DNA of 26,843 nucleotides from a virus, in the IMG/VR virus record IMGVR_UViG_3300029922_000267, positions 1 to 26,843 of that record; one strand, written 5' to 3'. Position 1 is the first letter of the stretch; every line of letters begins with the position of its first letter. This document shows, piece after piece, positions 1 to 7,174 of this stretch. A program made the position numbers and the translations under genes. Under the pieces are notes generated by a model that saw nothing but the letters and a program-made list of their open reading frames with translations, was not told the DNA's origin and searched no databases.

Positions 1-1712
1 TTTTCCTCTGGCATATAACCAGTATAATCTAGGATCAGGAAGCGCGGTATCAACCCCTCGTTCAAAACGCCAGCAGTCAAGTTGTCGTAAAACTCGGCCG
101 GTGTTCCTGTTGCAAACACCGTCAAACACGCACTATGCACTTTCCGCAATTCGCGCTGTTGCCCTTGTTGCCCGCGTTTGCTATATGCCGTTTCGATATA
201 AGTATTTCCCGGCTTAGCGGCGTCTGTCAGCTTCAGCAACCCCTTGTATAAACTTTGATCATTGCCATTAGCATATGGGCTTGACATACGCTTAATGTCT
301 TTGACAAATTCATCCGCTTGAAAAAGTGTTGAAGGGTTTTCAAGCATGTGTTGCGCCAGACCCGGCGCACTGCCAAACTCTTGCATGAACAAATTTGTCA
401 AAAATTCCGTGCGCTGCTTGTATTGCGGGCCGCCTTGCGGGTTGTCGAAAATACGAAGCAATTCATTGCGTATATTGTTTTGTGCATCAAAGCCGAACGA
501 TTTACCGGTTGACGTTTTGGCCAGGACAAGCAACCACAGCGCAAGGCCGTTGCTGCCGAACCGATGCGTCCGACTGAATAGGGTTGACGCCATAGACAGC
601 GCGGCCGCTATAGCAACCTCCGCCACCGGATAAACCGCCGCGCTATACGTGAACCGCATTAGATCGCCAACAAGGCCAGGGATCGGCGGCAAGTCACGTA
701 TATTGACCATGGGCGGCGGTAAATCGGCTTCCGCTGGCGCCGTGAAGACCGGCGGCACATAGGGCGCGAACAAGATCACGGCGCCGGGCTTGCCCTGCCA
801 CGGCTCCCAATCGCGGGCGTTAAACCATGGATCGGGACCAATGTGGGCAATCGGGATCGCTGGCGGCATGCGGTCAAATGACCGTTTGACCATGGAACTG
901 ACATAAGGGCCGCGCCGTGCCTTTTCACGCTTACCTAAACCGGATTGCCGAAAAAGCCTAACCGTCTGGTCATAGTTGCGGGAATAAAAACTAATAATGT
1001 TGATGATTGCAAAGTCAGCTTCAGATTGCGATTTGCCGCCGTAATCTGTTTGCCAGTCGCCAGACCACAAACGATTGAATTTATCGCCATTGCTTGCTAG
1101 TCTGGCGCGTTCAAGCACATCGTAGTCAGATAGCGTTTGCGGTTCACCAATGGGTTTGAACATTGGCGTTTCGACCGGCGGCGACACAAAAGAATAAACT
1201 TTCGCTGTTTGTGCTTGCCGCTCTTGTGGCGCATCGTGCGGGCCAACGCGGTTGCCAGTGAACGTGAAATATCTTTCGCGGTCATAAATTTCAACGCTGT
1301 TGCGCCTGTGTCCTTTGCCTAGCAAAACCGCTTTTGTTATTGCATGAAATCCGACACCGGACGGCGAAGCTTCGGTGTAAGTGTCAAGATAAGCAATGAT
1401 TTCTTGATTTTGCTTTGCAATGGTCGGATCGTTTGCCTTGTTGTCAAGATCAATCCCGGTATAAGGATCGGACGCAGTGAAGACAAACCCAACGCCGTGA
1501 CAATTAACAGCCGACATGCAAGCGGTTGCAAAATCTGCCCAATCAAGCGGATTTGTCACGCTGGCGAGGCGCCCGTCAATCGGCCGCAAAGGCTGCTTGG
1601 TCTTTCTAATTACTTCGGCGCCGTCTTTGTCAACTTCTTTTAATTCAACCTCGCGCCAGCAAATCCATTGCCGAAGCTGTTGCATTTCTAGCGGAATTTG
1701 ATGAAACAGCAC
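1..1712 (-). CDS. Primase-polymerase (AEP) fused to DUF3987-like ATPase, 3' end outside window
   Basis: This frame is open on the minus strand from an in-frame TAG at 1727-1725 to the window edge, giving 570 codons. I chose the GTG at 1712 because AGGGG lies 9 nt upstream; the ATG at 1685 is the alternative. Residues 1-160 carry archaeo-eukaryotic primase motifs: GIDLDN (D88, D90), S-P-S-G-V-G-F-H (H123) and VEIYD (E141, D144) followed by RYFTFTG. This is the pattern of phage/plasmid primase-polymerases such as NrS-1. A helical linker (FNRLWSGDW, about residue 220) follows. From about residue 330 it looks like a DUF3987-type ATPase with a P-loop AKTSTGKS at 398-405. The likely job is to prime and unwind DNA at the phage fork. 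It lies 29 nt downstream of the XRE-like gene and is probably cotranscribed with it. The family call is by motif reading only, and the C-terminus is unseen. Confidence 0.8.
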   Translation of the reverse strand, partial: MLFHQIPLEMQQLRQWICWREVELKEVDKDGAEVIRKTKQPLRPIDGRLASVTNPLDWADFATACMSAVNCHGVGFVFTASDPYTGIDLDNKANDPTIAKQNQEIIAYLDTYTEASPSGVGFHAITKAVLLGKGHRRNSVEIYDRERYFTFTGNRVGPHDAPQERQAQTAKVYSFVSPPVETPMFKPIGEPQTLSDYDVLERARLASNGDKFNRLWSGDWQTDYGGKSQSEADFAIINIISFYSRNYDQTVRLFRQSGLGKREKARRGPYVSSMVKRSFDRMPPAIPIAHIGPDPWFNARDWEPWQGKPGAVILFAPYVPPVFTAPAEADLPPPMVNIRDLPPIPGLVGDLMRFTYSAAVYPVAEVAIAAALSMASTLFSRTHRFGSNGLALWLLVLAKTSTGKSFGFDAQNNIRNELLRIFDNPQGGPQYKQRTEFLTNLFMQEFGSAPGLAQHMLENPSTLFQADEFVKDIKRMSSPYANGNDQSLYKGLLKLTDAAKPGNTYIETAYSKRGQQGQQRELRKVHSACLTVFATGTPAEFYDNLTAGVLNEGLIPRFLILDYTGYMPEE

Positions 1713-1741
1713 CAGACACAACCCCTACGCGCAGCCGAATG

Positions 1742-1969
1742 CTACTGAAACAGCGCCGCGCCGTTCAATGCTTCATAAATTCGCTGCACTTTAGTAACGT
1801 CAGGGCGCCGAATGCGCCGGGTTGCGAATTGTTCCAACCATCCGGGGGTGATGCTCTCGCCGTCCGGCAGAACGCTGTTAACCATGTCGGCCAACACTAG
1901 GTAGGTCATGGCGCGGGGGCGGTTGACCACTAGATTTAGTGTCCGCTCTAGCAAAAGATCACCACTCAT
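1742..1969 (-). CDS. Small XRE/Cro-like DNA-binding protein
   Basis: A 75-residue protein that starts at ATG 1969 behind GGGGA with 8 nt spacing. The central and C-terminal part (YLVLADMVN, then WLEQFATRRIRRPDV, then VQRIYEALNG) has the spacing of a Cro/CI-type helix-turn-helix: a recognition helix followed by the usual 'P-x-V-x-x-x-Q-x-x-Y-E-A-L' helix. It sits at the divergent control region and runs away from the early operon, in front of the primase gene. This is a typical place for a regulator that binds the region between the two operons. Whether it represses, activates or controls lysogeny cannot be told; no integrase is in the window. The protein is short for a full CI and close in size to Cro proteins. 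Confidence 0.6.
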   Translation of the reverse strand: MSGDLLLERTLNLVVNRPRAMTYLVLADMVNSVLPDGESITPGWLEQFATRRIRRPDVTKVQRIYEALNGAALFQ

Positions 1970-1989
1970 TGAAAACGTCCCCAGCTTAG

Positions 1990-2018
1990 GGTATGGGTAA
2001 TACTACTTAGGTAGTCAA
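1990..2018 (-). promoter_or_regulatory. Candidate minus-strand promoter for the XRE-like/primase operon
   Basis: On the minus strand TTGACT (2018-2013) is followed, after 17 nt, by CATACC (1995-1990). The -35 is good and the -10 is weak (3 of 6). A weak -10 with an operator-like dyad in the spacer would fit a regulated promoter, but this rests on motif matching alone. Confidence 0.35.
2002..2015. promoter_or_regulatory. Operator-like dyad ACTAC-TTAG-GTAGT
   Basis: Five-base inverted arms ACTAC/GTAGT flank TTAG. The dyad lies inside the spacer of the candidate leftward promoter and about 35 bp upstream of the rightward -35. CTTAGG also occurs at 1985-1990, and CTAAGG on the plus strand at 2037-2042, so related half-sites may repeat. 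It is a plausible target of the neighbouring XRE-like protein (inference). Confidence 0.35.
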
Positions 2019-2049
2019 AGCGCAACCCCTAGCCGACTAAGGAAACCAG

Positions 2050-2079
2050 TTGACAGCCAAAGCGCCGCGCAGCTAGGAT
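2050..2079 (+). promoter_or_regulatory. Candidate promoter of the early operon
   Basis: A consensus TTGACA (2050-2055), an 18-nt spacer and TAGGAT (2074-2079, 4 of 6 to TATAAT) lie 27 nt before the first early gene. It resembles a host sigma-70 promoter and would start transcription at about 2086. Confidence 0.55.
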
Positions 2080-2105
2080 GCGCGCTGTCTGATCCGGGGG
2101 CGTGC

Positions 2106-2522
2106 ATGGCGAGTAAATACAAGATAAACGTCATGCGGCGCCTTTGGGAGTTGGCAGGCGAACGTATGCAGCTAGCGAAACGCGACGAAAAAGAGTTGCG
2201 TTTATTGCTTTTTGCCGAGTTGTTTCCCGAACCTAAGCCCGGCCGCAACGTGTCGCACGGGATAATTGCAAACGTAAAATTGGCTTATTCTATACCAGCA
2301 ACGGTCGACCAAGACGTTTTAATCGAACGTCTTGAACAAATGGGCGATTTGTTTCCCGAAGTCGATCCGTTCGCCGTAGTTACCTGGAAACCCCAGGTAA
2401 GCGAAGCCGCGTTTTTGGCATTGCCAGACGCGGCCCGTCAAATGCTTGTCGGATTTGTTTCAATCCGGCCCGGCATGCCCACATTGAAACCCGAAAACGC
2501 AAGGGATGAAGACGATGAATAA
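2106..2522 (+). CDS. Early phage protein of unknown function (first gene of the operon)
   Basis: A 138-residue soluble protein starting at ATG 2106 with GGGGG 5 nt upstream. Residues 1-40 are basic and helical (RRLWELAGERMQLAKRDEKELR). Then comes ELFPEPKPGRN, followed by a probable strand segment (GIIANVKLAYSI) and a helical part. The C-terminus is acidic (ARDEDDE). The layout of a helical lead, 'LFP-x-P-K-x-G' and then a beta part resembles a family of small phage proteins found just before recombination ATPases, but I cannot name a domain with confidence. It overlaps the next gene by 8 nt (ATGAATAA), so the two are probably translationally coupled. The placement suggests an accessory role in early DNA metabolism. 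Confidence 0.75.
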   Translation: MASKYKINVMRRLWELAGERMQLAKRDEKELRLLLFAELFPEPKPGRNVSHGIIANVKLAYSIPATVDQDVLIERLEQMGDLFPEVDPFAVVTWKPQVSEAAFLALPDAARQMLVGFVSIRPGMPTLKPENARDEDDE

Positions 2523-2904
2523 CCCTTTTGAAATTGGCAAAACGGCGGCACCTTTCCAAACCGGCCAGGGTCAGGCGCCGCACCCGGCCACCCCATCGCT
2601 GGTTGAGGCGCCCGCAGGAACGCCCGCAGCTGACGCGCCAACCGGCTATGTGCCAGCGCCGGTGAAAGTTGAACAACCGTTTGAACAAGCGGCGCAAGTG
2701 TCCAGCAAAGCAAGCGTCAAGGCGCCAGCCGCACCAGCGCCGGAATTTGTCGCGCCAGCGGTGACGCTTGAAACACTGGCCGCGAAAATCGAACAGTTGC
2801 ACACAATCGTTTCGGCGCACGTTGCAAACAGCAGCACAACATTTGCGCTCATTCACCAAGAGTTCACGGCAATTCAGGCCGCGCTGAAGGCGTCCGGTAA
2901 ATAA
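2515..2904 (+). CDS. Pro/Ala-rich early protein with C-terminal helix, unknown function
   Basis: I take the ATG at 2515, because AAGGG (2501-2505) is 9 nt upstream of it and would be fused to the earlier in-frame ATG at 2506. This gives 129 residues. Residues 1-85 are low complexity, rich in Pro, Ala, Gly and Gln, and probably disordered. Residues about 86-125 (LETLAAKIEQLHTIVSAHV) look like an amphipathic helix suited to self-association. No catalytic motif or membrane segment is seen. It lies directly between the first early gene and the Sak4-like ATPase, with 1 nt before the ATPase start. It may be a partner or scaffold for the recombination proteins (inference); no family is recognised. 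Confidence 0.7.
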   Translation: MNNPFEIGKTAAPFQTGQGQAPHPATPSLVEAPAGTPAADAPTGYVPAPVKVEQPFEQAAQVSSKASVKAPAAPAPEFVAPAVTLETLAAKIEQLHTIVSAHVANSSTTFALIHQEFTAIQAALKASGK

Positions 2905-2905
2905 A

Positions 2906-3625
2906 ATGCAGATTTACAACACCGGCAATTCCGCAACTGGACTTGTCAAAATGTTCATTTACGGTCTTGCTGGTGCTGGCAAAACGCCGCTTGCGGCGAC
3001 GTATCCCGACACGCTGCTAATTGCAACGGAACCCGGCACGCTTTCGCTTCGTCGCGCGCGGTTGCCCTATGTGATCGCGCAGACGCAGAAAGAAGCAATG
3101 GAAGTTATCAATTGGGCCAAGGGTAGCCGCGAAGCTTCCAAATTCAACCTTTTCTTTTTTGACAGCAGCAGCAGCCTTTCGGAAAGCATTTTAACAGCAA
3201 ACGCCAAACGTTTGCGGGATAGGCGTTTATACTCGCCAGCAACATACGATGACACAATGGAAGTAATAAACGCTTTTCTTTCCATTCCCAAACATTTAGT
3301 GATGACGTGCAAGGCGTTAGAAGTTACTGAAGAAATTCCGGCGCCGGTTGGAACTTGGAAACCAGGGGAAACCAATCAGCCAACACTTGTTAAAAGGGTC
3401 GAACCGTTTTGCGCAGTTCCTAAGCTTGGTCCTGCGCAACCTTACCTTTTTGACGAAGTGTTTTACGTTTCGCGGCATGAAGGCGCCACCCCCGGCGCCG
3501 ACTATTCCGCACTAAGATGCAAGGAAAACGGTCACACACGCTACACGCGGGACCGTTCAAGCATGCTGGATTTATGGGAACCAGCCGACATTTCCCATAT
3601 CATTCGCAAAATCAACGGAGTGTAA
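2906..3625 (+). CDS. Sak4-like RecA-fold ATPase (AAA_24), putative ssDNA recombinase
   Basis: A 239-residue P-loop ATPase. Walker A is G20-LAGAGK-T27 and a Walker B-type strand NLFFFD ends at D86. The short N-terminal strand before the P-loop and the size fit the phage Sak4/AAA_24 family. Those proteins are single-domain RecA relatives that help anneal single strands with a phage SSB. The next gene encodes exactly such an SSB-like protein, which supports this call. The likely role is single-strand annealing recombination and fork repair during phage replication. The start at 2906 lies 1 nt after the previous stop, with only a weak ribosome-binding site, so coupling is likely. A generic phage nucleotide-binding protein is the alternative reading. 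Confidence 0.8.
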   Translation: MQIYNTGNSATGLVKMFIYGLAGAGKTPLAATYPDTLLIATEPGTLSLRRARLPYVIAQTQKEAMEVINWAKGSREASKFNLFFFDSSSSLSESILTANAKRLRDRRLYSPATYDDTMEVINAFLSIPKHLVMTCKALEVTEEIPAPVGTWKPGETNQPTLVKRVEPFCAVPKLGPAQPYLFDEVFYVSRHEGATPGADYSALRCKENGHTRYTRDRSSMLDLWEPADISHIIRKINGV

Positions 3626-3629
3626 TAAA

Positions 3630-4358
3630 ATGGGATGGTTTAACGCAGCGAACGTTGACCCGGCGGGATTGGGCCAATCGTTCCCGCTTGGGCGACATTT
3701 GGTTATTGCCAAAAGCAGCGCGGTCACGCCGACAAAAGACAACAGCGGCGGGATGCTGGTGTTCCAGCTTGAAATTATTGACGGCCCGCACAAGGGTTTT
3801 GTCGGCCCCTATCGCTTGAACTTGTGGAACTCATCAACCCAGGCGGCCGAAATCGCGGGCAAACAGCTTTCTGCCATTTGCCATTGCACCGGCATCTTGG
3901 ACCTTGTTGCCCAACCGCCGCCGCACGGCAACGGCCAGCACGGCCAGGAATTTTTCGGCATTCCCTTCATGATTGTTGTGGAAACGCAGCCGGGTAACGA
4001 AAAATATACCCAAATCTCGGCCGTGTTGGATCGGAACGGCAACCCCGCCGTGCGTGGTCAGGCCAACGCCGCACCCCAGCCACAGCCCGCGTGGGGCGGC
4101 CAGCAGCAGGCCACGCCAGCCCAACAGCAGCCCCCGGCGCAGCAGCCCGCACCGGCTTGGGGTGGCGCACAGCAGCCGCAGCAGGCCGCGCAACCCGCAT
4201 GGGGCGGTCCCGCACAGCCGCAAGCGCAACTGGCCGCACAGCCCGCGTGGGGCGGCCAGCAGCAGGCCACGCCAGCCCAACAGCAGCCCCCGGCCCAACC
4301 GGCCGCGCCCGGTTGGGCACAGCCGCCACAAGGCGCCGCGCCCGGTTGGGCACGGTAA
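3630..4358 (+). CDS. DUF669-type ssDNA-binding protein with long Q/P/A-rich tail
   Basis: A 242-residue protein; GGAG lies 9 nt upstream of ATG 3630. Residues 1-140 match the DUF669 pattern: an N-terminal strand region with LGRHLVIAKSS, GGMLVFQLEIIDG, GPYRLNLWN and then a helix QAAEIAGKQLSAICHCTGI, with a final FFGIPFMIVVET strand. DUF669 proteins act as phage single-stranded DNA-binding proteins and are common beside Sak4 ATPases. Residues 145-242 are disordered and contain four PAWGG and two PGWA units among Gln/Pro/Ala. The tail lacks the acidic tip of bacterial SSBs and ends in GWAR. Evenly spaced Trp residues could stack on DNA or drive clustering (inference). The tail is encoded in part by a 58-bp perfect direct repeat. 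Confidence 0.8.
   Translation: MGWFNAANVDPAGLGQSFPLGRHLVIAKSSAVTPTKDNSGGMLVFQLEIIDGPHKGFVGPYRLNLWNSSTQAAEIAGKQLSAICHCTGILDLVAQPPPHGNGQHGQEFFGIPFMIVVETQPGNEKYTQISAVLDRNGNPAVRGQANAAPQPQPAWGGQQQATPAQQQPPAQQPAPAWGGAQQPQQAAQPAWGGPAQPQAQLAAQPAWGGQQQATPAQQQPPAQPAAPGWAQPPQGAAPGWAR
4081..4138 (+). repeat. 58-bp direct repeat, copy 1
   Basis: Identical to 4237-4294, offset 156 bp (52 codons, in frame). It encodes one PAWGG-QQQ unit of the SSB tail. The perfect match at nucleotide level points to recent duplication or gene conversion. Confidence 0.95.
4237..4294 (+). repeat. 58-bp direct repeat, copy 2
   Basis: Perfect copy of 4081-4138 in the same reading frame. Recombination between the two would delete 52 codons of the SSB tail without breaking the frame, so length variants are expected. 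Confidence 0.95.
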
Positions 4359-4367
4359 AATGCAATC

Positions 4368-4400
4368 TGCCGCCGGTCTTTTGATCGGCGGCAACTTTTT
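4368..4400 (+). terminator. Terminator-like hairpin inside the early operon (possible attenuator)
   Basis: TGCCGCCGGTC (4368-4378) pairs with GATCGGCGGCA (4383-4393) through one G-U pair around a TTTT loop, and TTTTT follows at 4396-4400. This has intrinsic-terminator form. It sits between the SSB gene and the next gene's GGAGG, so it would reduce but probably not stop read-through, leaving SSB better expressed than the downstream enzymes. Confidence 0.6.
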
Positions 4401-4412
4401 GGAGGATCAAAC

Positions 4413-4700
4413 GTGGCGACAAAAAACGAAGAACTTGCGAGCGGTTGTTTTTCGCGCGCCATGCCGGATGAACCGATGTTTGTCTTGCTTGCCCGCGATC
4501 CATCAGCGCCGTCGCTTGTTGAAAGTTGGGCACATCGGCGTGCAACTGAAATCGGCCAGGGCAACAGGCCAGAAAGCGACAAGGCGCAAGTTGGCGAAGC
4601 GTATGCACTTGCGTCAAAAATGCGAGCTTGGCGCGCAAATAACGATGGCACATGGCGGAAAGGAACAACACTTTTTCCCGAATTGGAAGACAAGACTTAA
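4413..4700 (+). CDS. Small early protein of unknown function
   Basis: A 95-residue protein starting at GTG 4413 with a strong GGAGG (4401-4405) 7 nt upstream. It has no signal peptide, membrane segment or catalytic motif I recognise. The sequence runs ASGCFSRAMPDEPMFVLLARD, then a helix with SLVESWAHRRA, then another helical stretch around AYALASKMRAW, and it ends acidic. The order 'A-MPDEPMFVL-ARDP-AP-V--WA--R' is one I associate with small hypothetical phage proteins near replication genes, without a known function. It lies directly before the nuclease gene with no gap (stop TAA 4698-4700, next ATG 4701). Confidence 0.75.
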   Translation: MATKNEELASGCFSRAMPDEPMFVLLARDPSAPSLVESWAHRRATEIGQGNRPESDKAQVGEAYALASKMRAWRANNDGTWRKGTTLFPELEDKT

Positions 4701-5555
4701 ATGCAAGTCAGATTGACCGGCTTGCAGCGAACTGCCATGGCGGAAACGCTGAAAGAGCGGATTAACGCCGCTTGTGTCAAGCTGTATTCAGAAGGGCCAC
4801 GTTCGCACCTTGGCGCTTCTGAAATTGGCGAGAAGTGCAAGCGGCGGCTTGTCTATTCCTTTCGCTGGATGGGGCGCGAAGTTTTTGACGGCCGCATGCT
4901 GCGATTGTTCAATCGCGGCCACCGCGAAGAAGACCGCATAATTGAATGGTTGCGCGCGGCCGGCCTGACTGTTCACAGTCACACGCCAGACGGTAAGCAA
5001 ATTCGCATATTTCAAGACCAGCATCACGGCGGATCGCTTGACGGTGTAGCACTGTTGCCGCCAGAAATGGCACTTGATATGCCGCTTGTGCTTGAAATAA
5101 AAACGCACAACTGGAAATCTTTTCGCAACCTTTTAGCCAACAAGGTGCAATTAGCTAAGCCAAAACATTTTAGTCAAATGTCGGAATATGGGTGGTATCA
5201 CTCAATCCAATATGGTCTTTATTTTGCCGTGAACAAAAATGACGATGACATTTATATTGAAATTGTTGAGCTTGATTTTGCACACGGCGAAAGCCTTTCC
5301 CGCAAAGCGCAAGAAATTGTTTTTGCAACAGTGCTGCCCGGCCGGGTGGCAGGAAGCGCCGCGCATAGAGATTGCGAGTTTTGCCCCATGGTGCCGATTT
5401 GTCACAACGGCCAACCGGCAGAAAAAAATTGCCGCAGTTGTGCGCATTCGCGGCCAGTGGCCGGTCAGGATTGGCACTGCGCAAAATTCGGCAAAGATAT
5501 TCCAAAATCCGAAATTCCAAAAGGTTGCCCCATGTGGGCAGAATTTGGCAAATGA
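4701..5555 (+). CDS. PD-(D/E)XK exonuclease of the Cas4/RecB type with Cys-rich C-terminus
   Basis: A 284-residue protein. The core has the nuclease order: helix with ASEIGEKCKRR (39-49), LFNRGHREEDRI (69-80), GGSLDG with D114, LEIKT with E132 and K134 (the E-x-K motif), then SIQYGLY with Q170. This is the RecB/Cas4 superfamily; such phage enzymes resect or trim DNA ends for recombination. The C-terminal third has C225/C228 and C234, which could serve an iron-sulfur or zinc site as in Cas4. It also has a distinct module C244-x2-C247-x-H249, C260-x-K-F and C276-P, which recurs in two downstream proteins. The start at 4701 has only a weak ribosome-binding site and probably relies on coupling. 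It overlaps the helicase gene by ATGA. Confidence 0.82.
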   Translation: MQVRLTGLQRTAMAETLKERINAACVKLYSEGPRSHLGASEIGEKCKRRLVYSFRWMGREVFDGRMLRLFNRGHREEDRIIEWLRAAGLTVHSHTPDGKQIRIFQDQHHGGSLDGVALLPPEMALDMPLVLEIKTHNWKSFRNLLANKVQLAKPKHFSQMSEYGWYHSIQYGLYFAVNKNDDDIYIEIVELDFAHGESLSRKAQEIVFATVLPGRVAGSAAHRDCEFCPMVPICHNGQPAEKNCRSCAHSRPVAGQDWHCAKFGKDIPKSEIPKGCPMWAEFGK

Positions 5556-7174
5556 ACACAGCCGCGCATCAGAACCGTTGGTATCAAGACGAAGCGCAAA
5601 ACGCTTTATTTGCATACTTTTATGAAAAGAGCGGGCACCCTTTAATTGCCTTGCCCACAGGAAGCGGCAAAGGTGTTGTGATCGCGCAATTTTGCGCGAA
5701 GGTTTTGCAGTGGTATCCTTACACCCGTATGATGGTGTTGACGCATGTAAAAGAGCTTGTTGCGCAAAATTACAAACAAATGCTGCGCGCGTGGCCAGAT
5801 GCACCGGCCGGGATATACTCGGCCGGGTTGAAGCGGCGTGATTTTAATTTCCCAATTACTTTTGGTTCTGTATCTTCCGTTGCAAATGTCATCGGCGCAT
5901 TTGGTCATATTGACTTGCTGCTAGTTGACGAAGCGCATTTGATTGGCGACAACGTTGACGCAGAATATTTGAAAATCATCGCGCAGTTGCAATCCGTCAA
6001 TCCAAAATTAAAAGTGATTGGCTTGTCGGCAACGTGCTGGCGCACTGGTATGGGGTTGCTGACAAACGGCCCGATTTTCACAGATATAATTTACAACATT
6101 TGCAACATACGCGGCTTTGCGCGCCTGTTTAGCGAGAACTATCTTGTTCCGCCAATTGCAAAACAAACCGATATTGCCTATGACACGTCCGGCGTCAAAA
6201 TGTCACAAGGGGAATATGCAAAGGGTCAGTTAAACGAAGTCACGGCTGACCAGCGCGTGACATGGGCAGCATTGCAAGAAAGCTTGCATAAGGGCCAGGA
6301 TCGAACAACGCGGCTTGTGTTCTGCACTGGCGTTGAACACGCAGACCTTGCAGCCGATATGCTGCGCGCGCTTGGGCTTAAAGCGAAGTCTGTGCATTCC
6401 AAAATGCCGGAAGGTCAGCGCGACGAAATCATTGCGCAATATCTAAACGGCGAAATTGACACGTTGACAAACAACGGTATTGCGACAACCGGCCTTGATT
6501 ATCCGGCAATTGATCACATTATTATGTTGCGTCCAACAATGTCAGTTGGCCTATGGGTGCAAATGCTTGGGCGCGGCACCCGGCCGTTTGAATTTAATGG
6601 CTGGCGCAAATCGAATTGCCTTGTGACGGATCACGGCCGCAACGCACAGCGGCTAGGCACCATTGACGATCCTTATATACCCAAACAGCGGGTCAAAGGC
6701 GGCGGTGACGCGCCTGTGAAAATTTGCCCGGCTTGTGGCACGTATAACTACGCCAGCGCGGCCATGTGCATTGGCTGCGGCGAACCTTTTCAATTCAGGA
6801 TCGGCTACACAGAAAAGGCCGGTGACGCGCCCCTTGTGCGCAGTGATTTGCCACTTGTTGAACGCTTCGCTGTCAATCACGTATATTATACACAGCACTT
6901 GAAACGCGATGCCGGGCCGCACGATAGGCCGGTTATGAAAGCAACCTATCAATGCGGCTTGCAAAGATTTGTCGAATTTGTTACAGTTGAAAGCCCGCAA
7001 CCATTTGCTCTAAAAAAGTGGCGCGATTGGTGGCGTCAACGCTTTCCGGCGGAGGGGTTCATACCATCATCAGTCAATGAGGCGATGCAATACGTTGACA
7101 GATTGGTCATGCCGAAATATATTGAAGTATGGACAAATAAGAAATATCCAGAAATTTTGAAATATGAATACTAA
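5552..7174 (+). CDS. DEAH-box superfamily 2 DNA helicase with zinc-ribbon insert
   Basis: I place the start at ATG 5552, inside the ATGA overlap with the nuclease, giving 540 residues. The frame is open 60 codons further upstream, but that part would overlap the nuclease core. Motifs in order: I, PTGSGKG (35-41); II, DEAH (126-129); III, SAT (159-161); VI, QMLGRGTRP (337-345). A four-cysteine ribbon C392-x2-C395 / C406-x2-C409 follows, then an unassigned C-terminal domain to 540. It is an SF2 helicase like the phage UvsW/RAD25-like enzymes, likely used for branch migration, origin opening or fork remodelling next to the nuclease. Motif I is odd: Gly41 replaces the usual Thr/Ser that helps hold Mg2+. 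Confidence 0.87.
   Translation: MNTAAHQNRWYQDEAQNALFAYFYEKSGHPLIALPTGSGKGVVIAQFCAKVLQWYPYTRMMVLTHVKELVAQNYKQMLRAWPDAPAGIYSAGLKRRDFNFPITFGSVSSVANVIGAFGHIDLLLVDEAHLIGDNVDAEYLKIIAQLQSVNPKLKVIGLSATCWRTGMGLLTNGPIFTDIIYNICNIRGFARLFSENYLVPPIAKQTDIAYDTSGVKMSQGEYAKGQLNEVTADQRVTWAALQESLHKGQDRTTRLVFCTGVEHADLAADMLRALGLKAKSVHSKMPEGQRDEIIAQYLNGEIDTLTNNGIATTGLDYPAIDHIIMLRPTMSVGLWVQMLGRGTRPFEFNGWRKSNCLVTDHGRNAQRLGTIDDPYIPKQRVKGGGDAPVKICPACGTYNYASAAMCIGCGEPFQFRIGYTEKAGDAPLVRSDLPLVERFAVNHVYYTQHLKRDAGPHDRPVMKATYQCGLQRFVEFVTVESPQPFALKKWRDWWRQRFPAEGFIPSSVNEAMQYVDRLVMPKYIEVWTNKKYPEILKYEY

Noticed and set aside
346-633. Plus-strand frames in 1-1740
   Set aside because: They lie antisense to the primase-ATPase frame, which is open across the whole region and carries clear motifs.
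3967-4693. Long antisense open frames (234 and 211 codons) over the SSB tail
   Set aside because: They arise from the GC-rich repeat tail. They lie opposite well-supported genes, have no ribosome-binding site, and their composition mirrors the repeats.
5372-5551. Sixty extra codons at the start of the helicase frame
   Set aside because: They overlap the nuclease Cys-rich end in another frame and lack a ribosome-binding site; the ATGA start at 5552 fits the motif I position.
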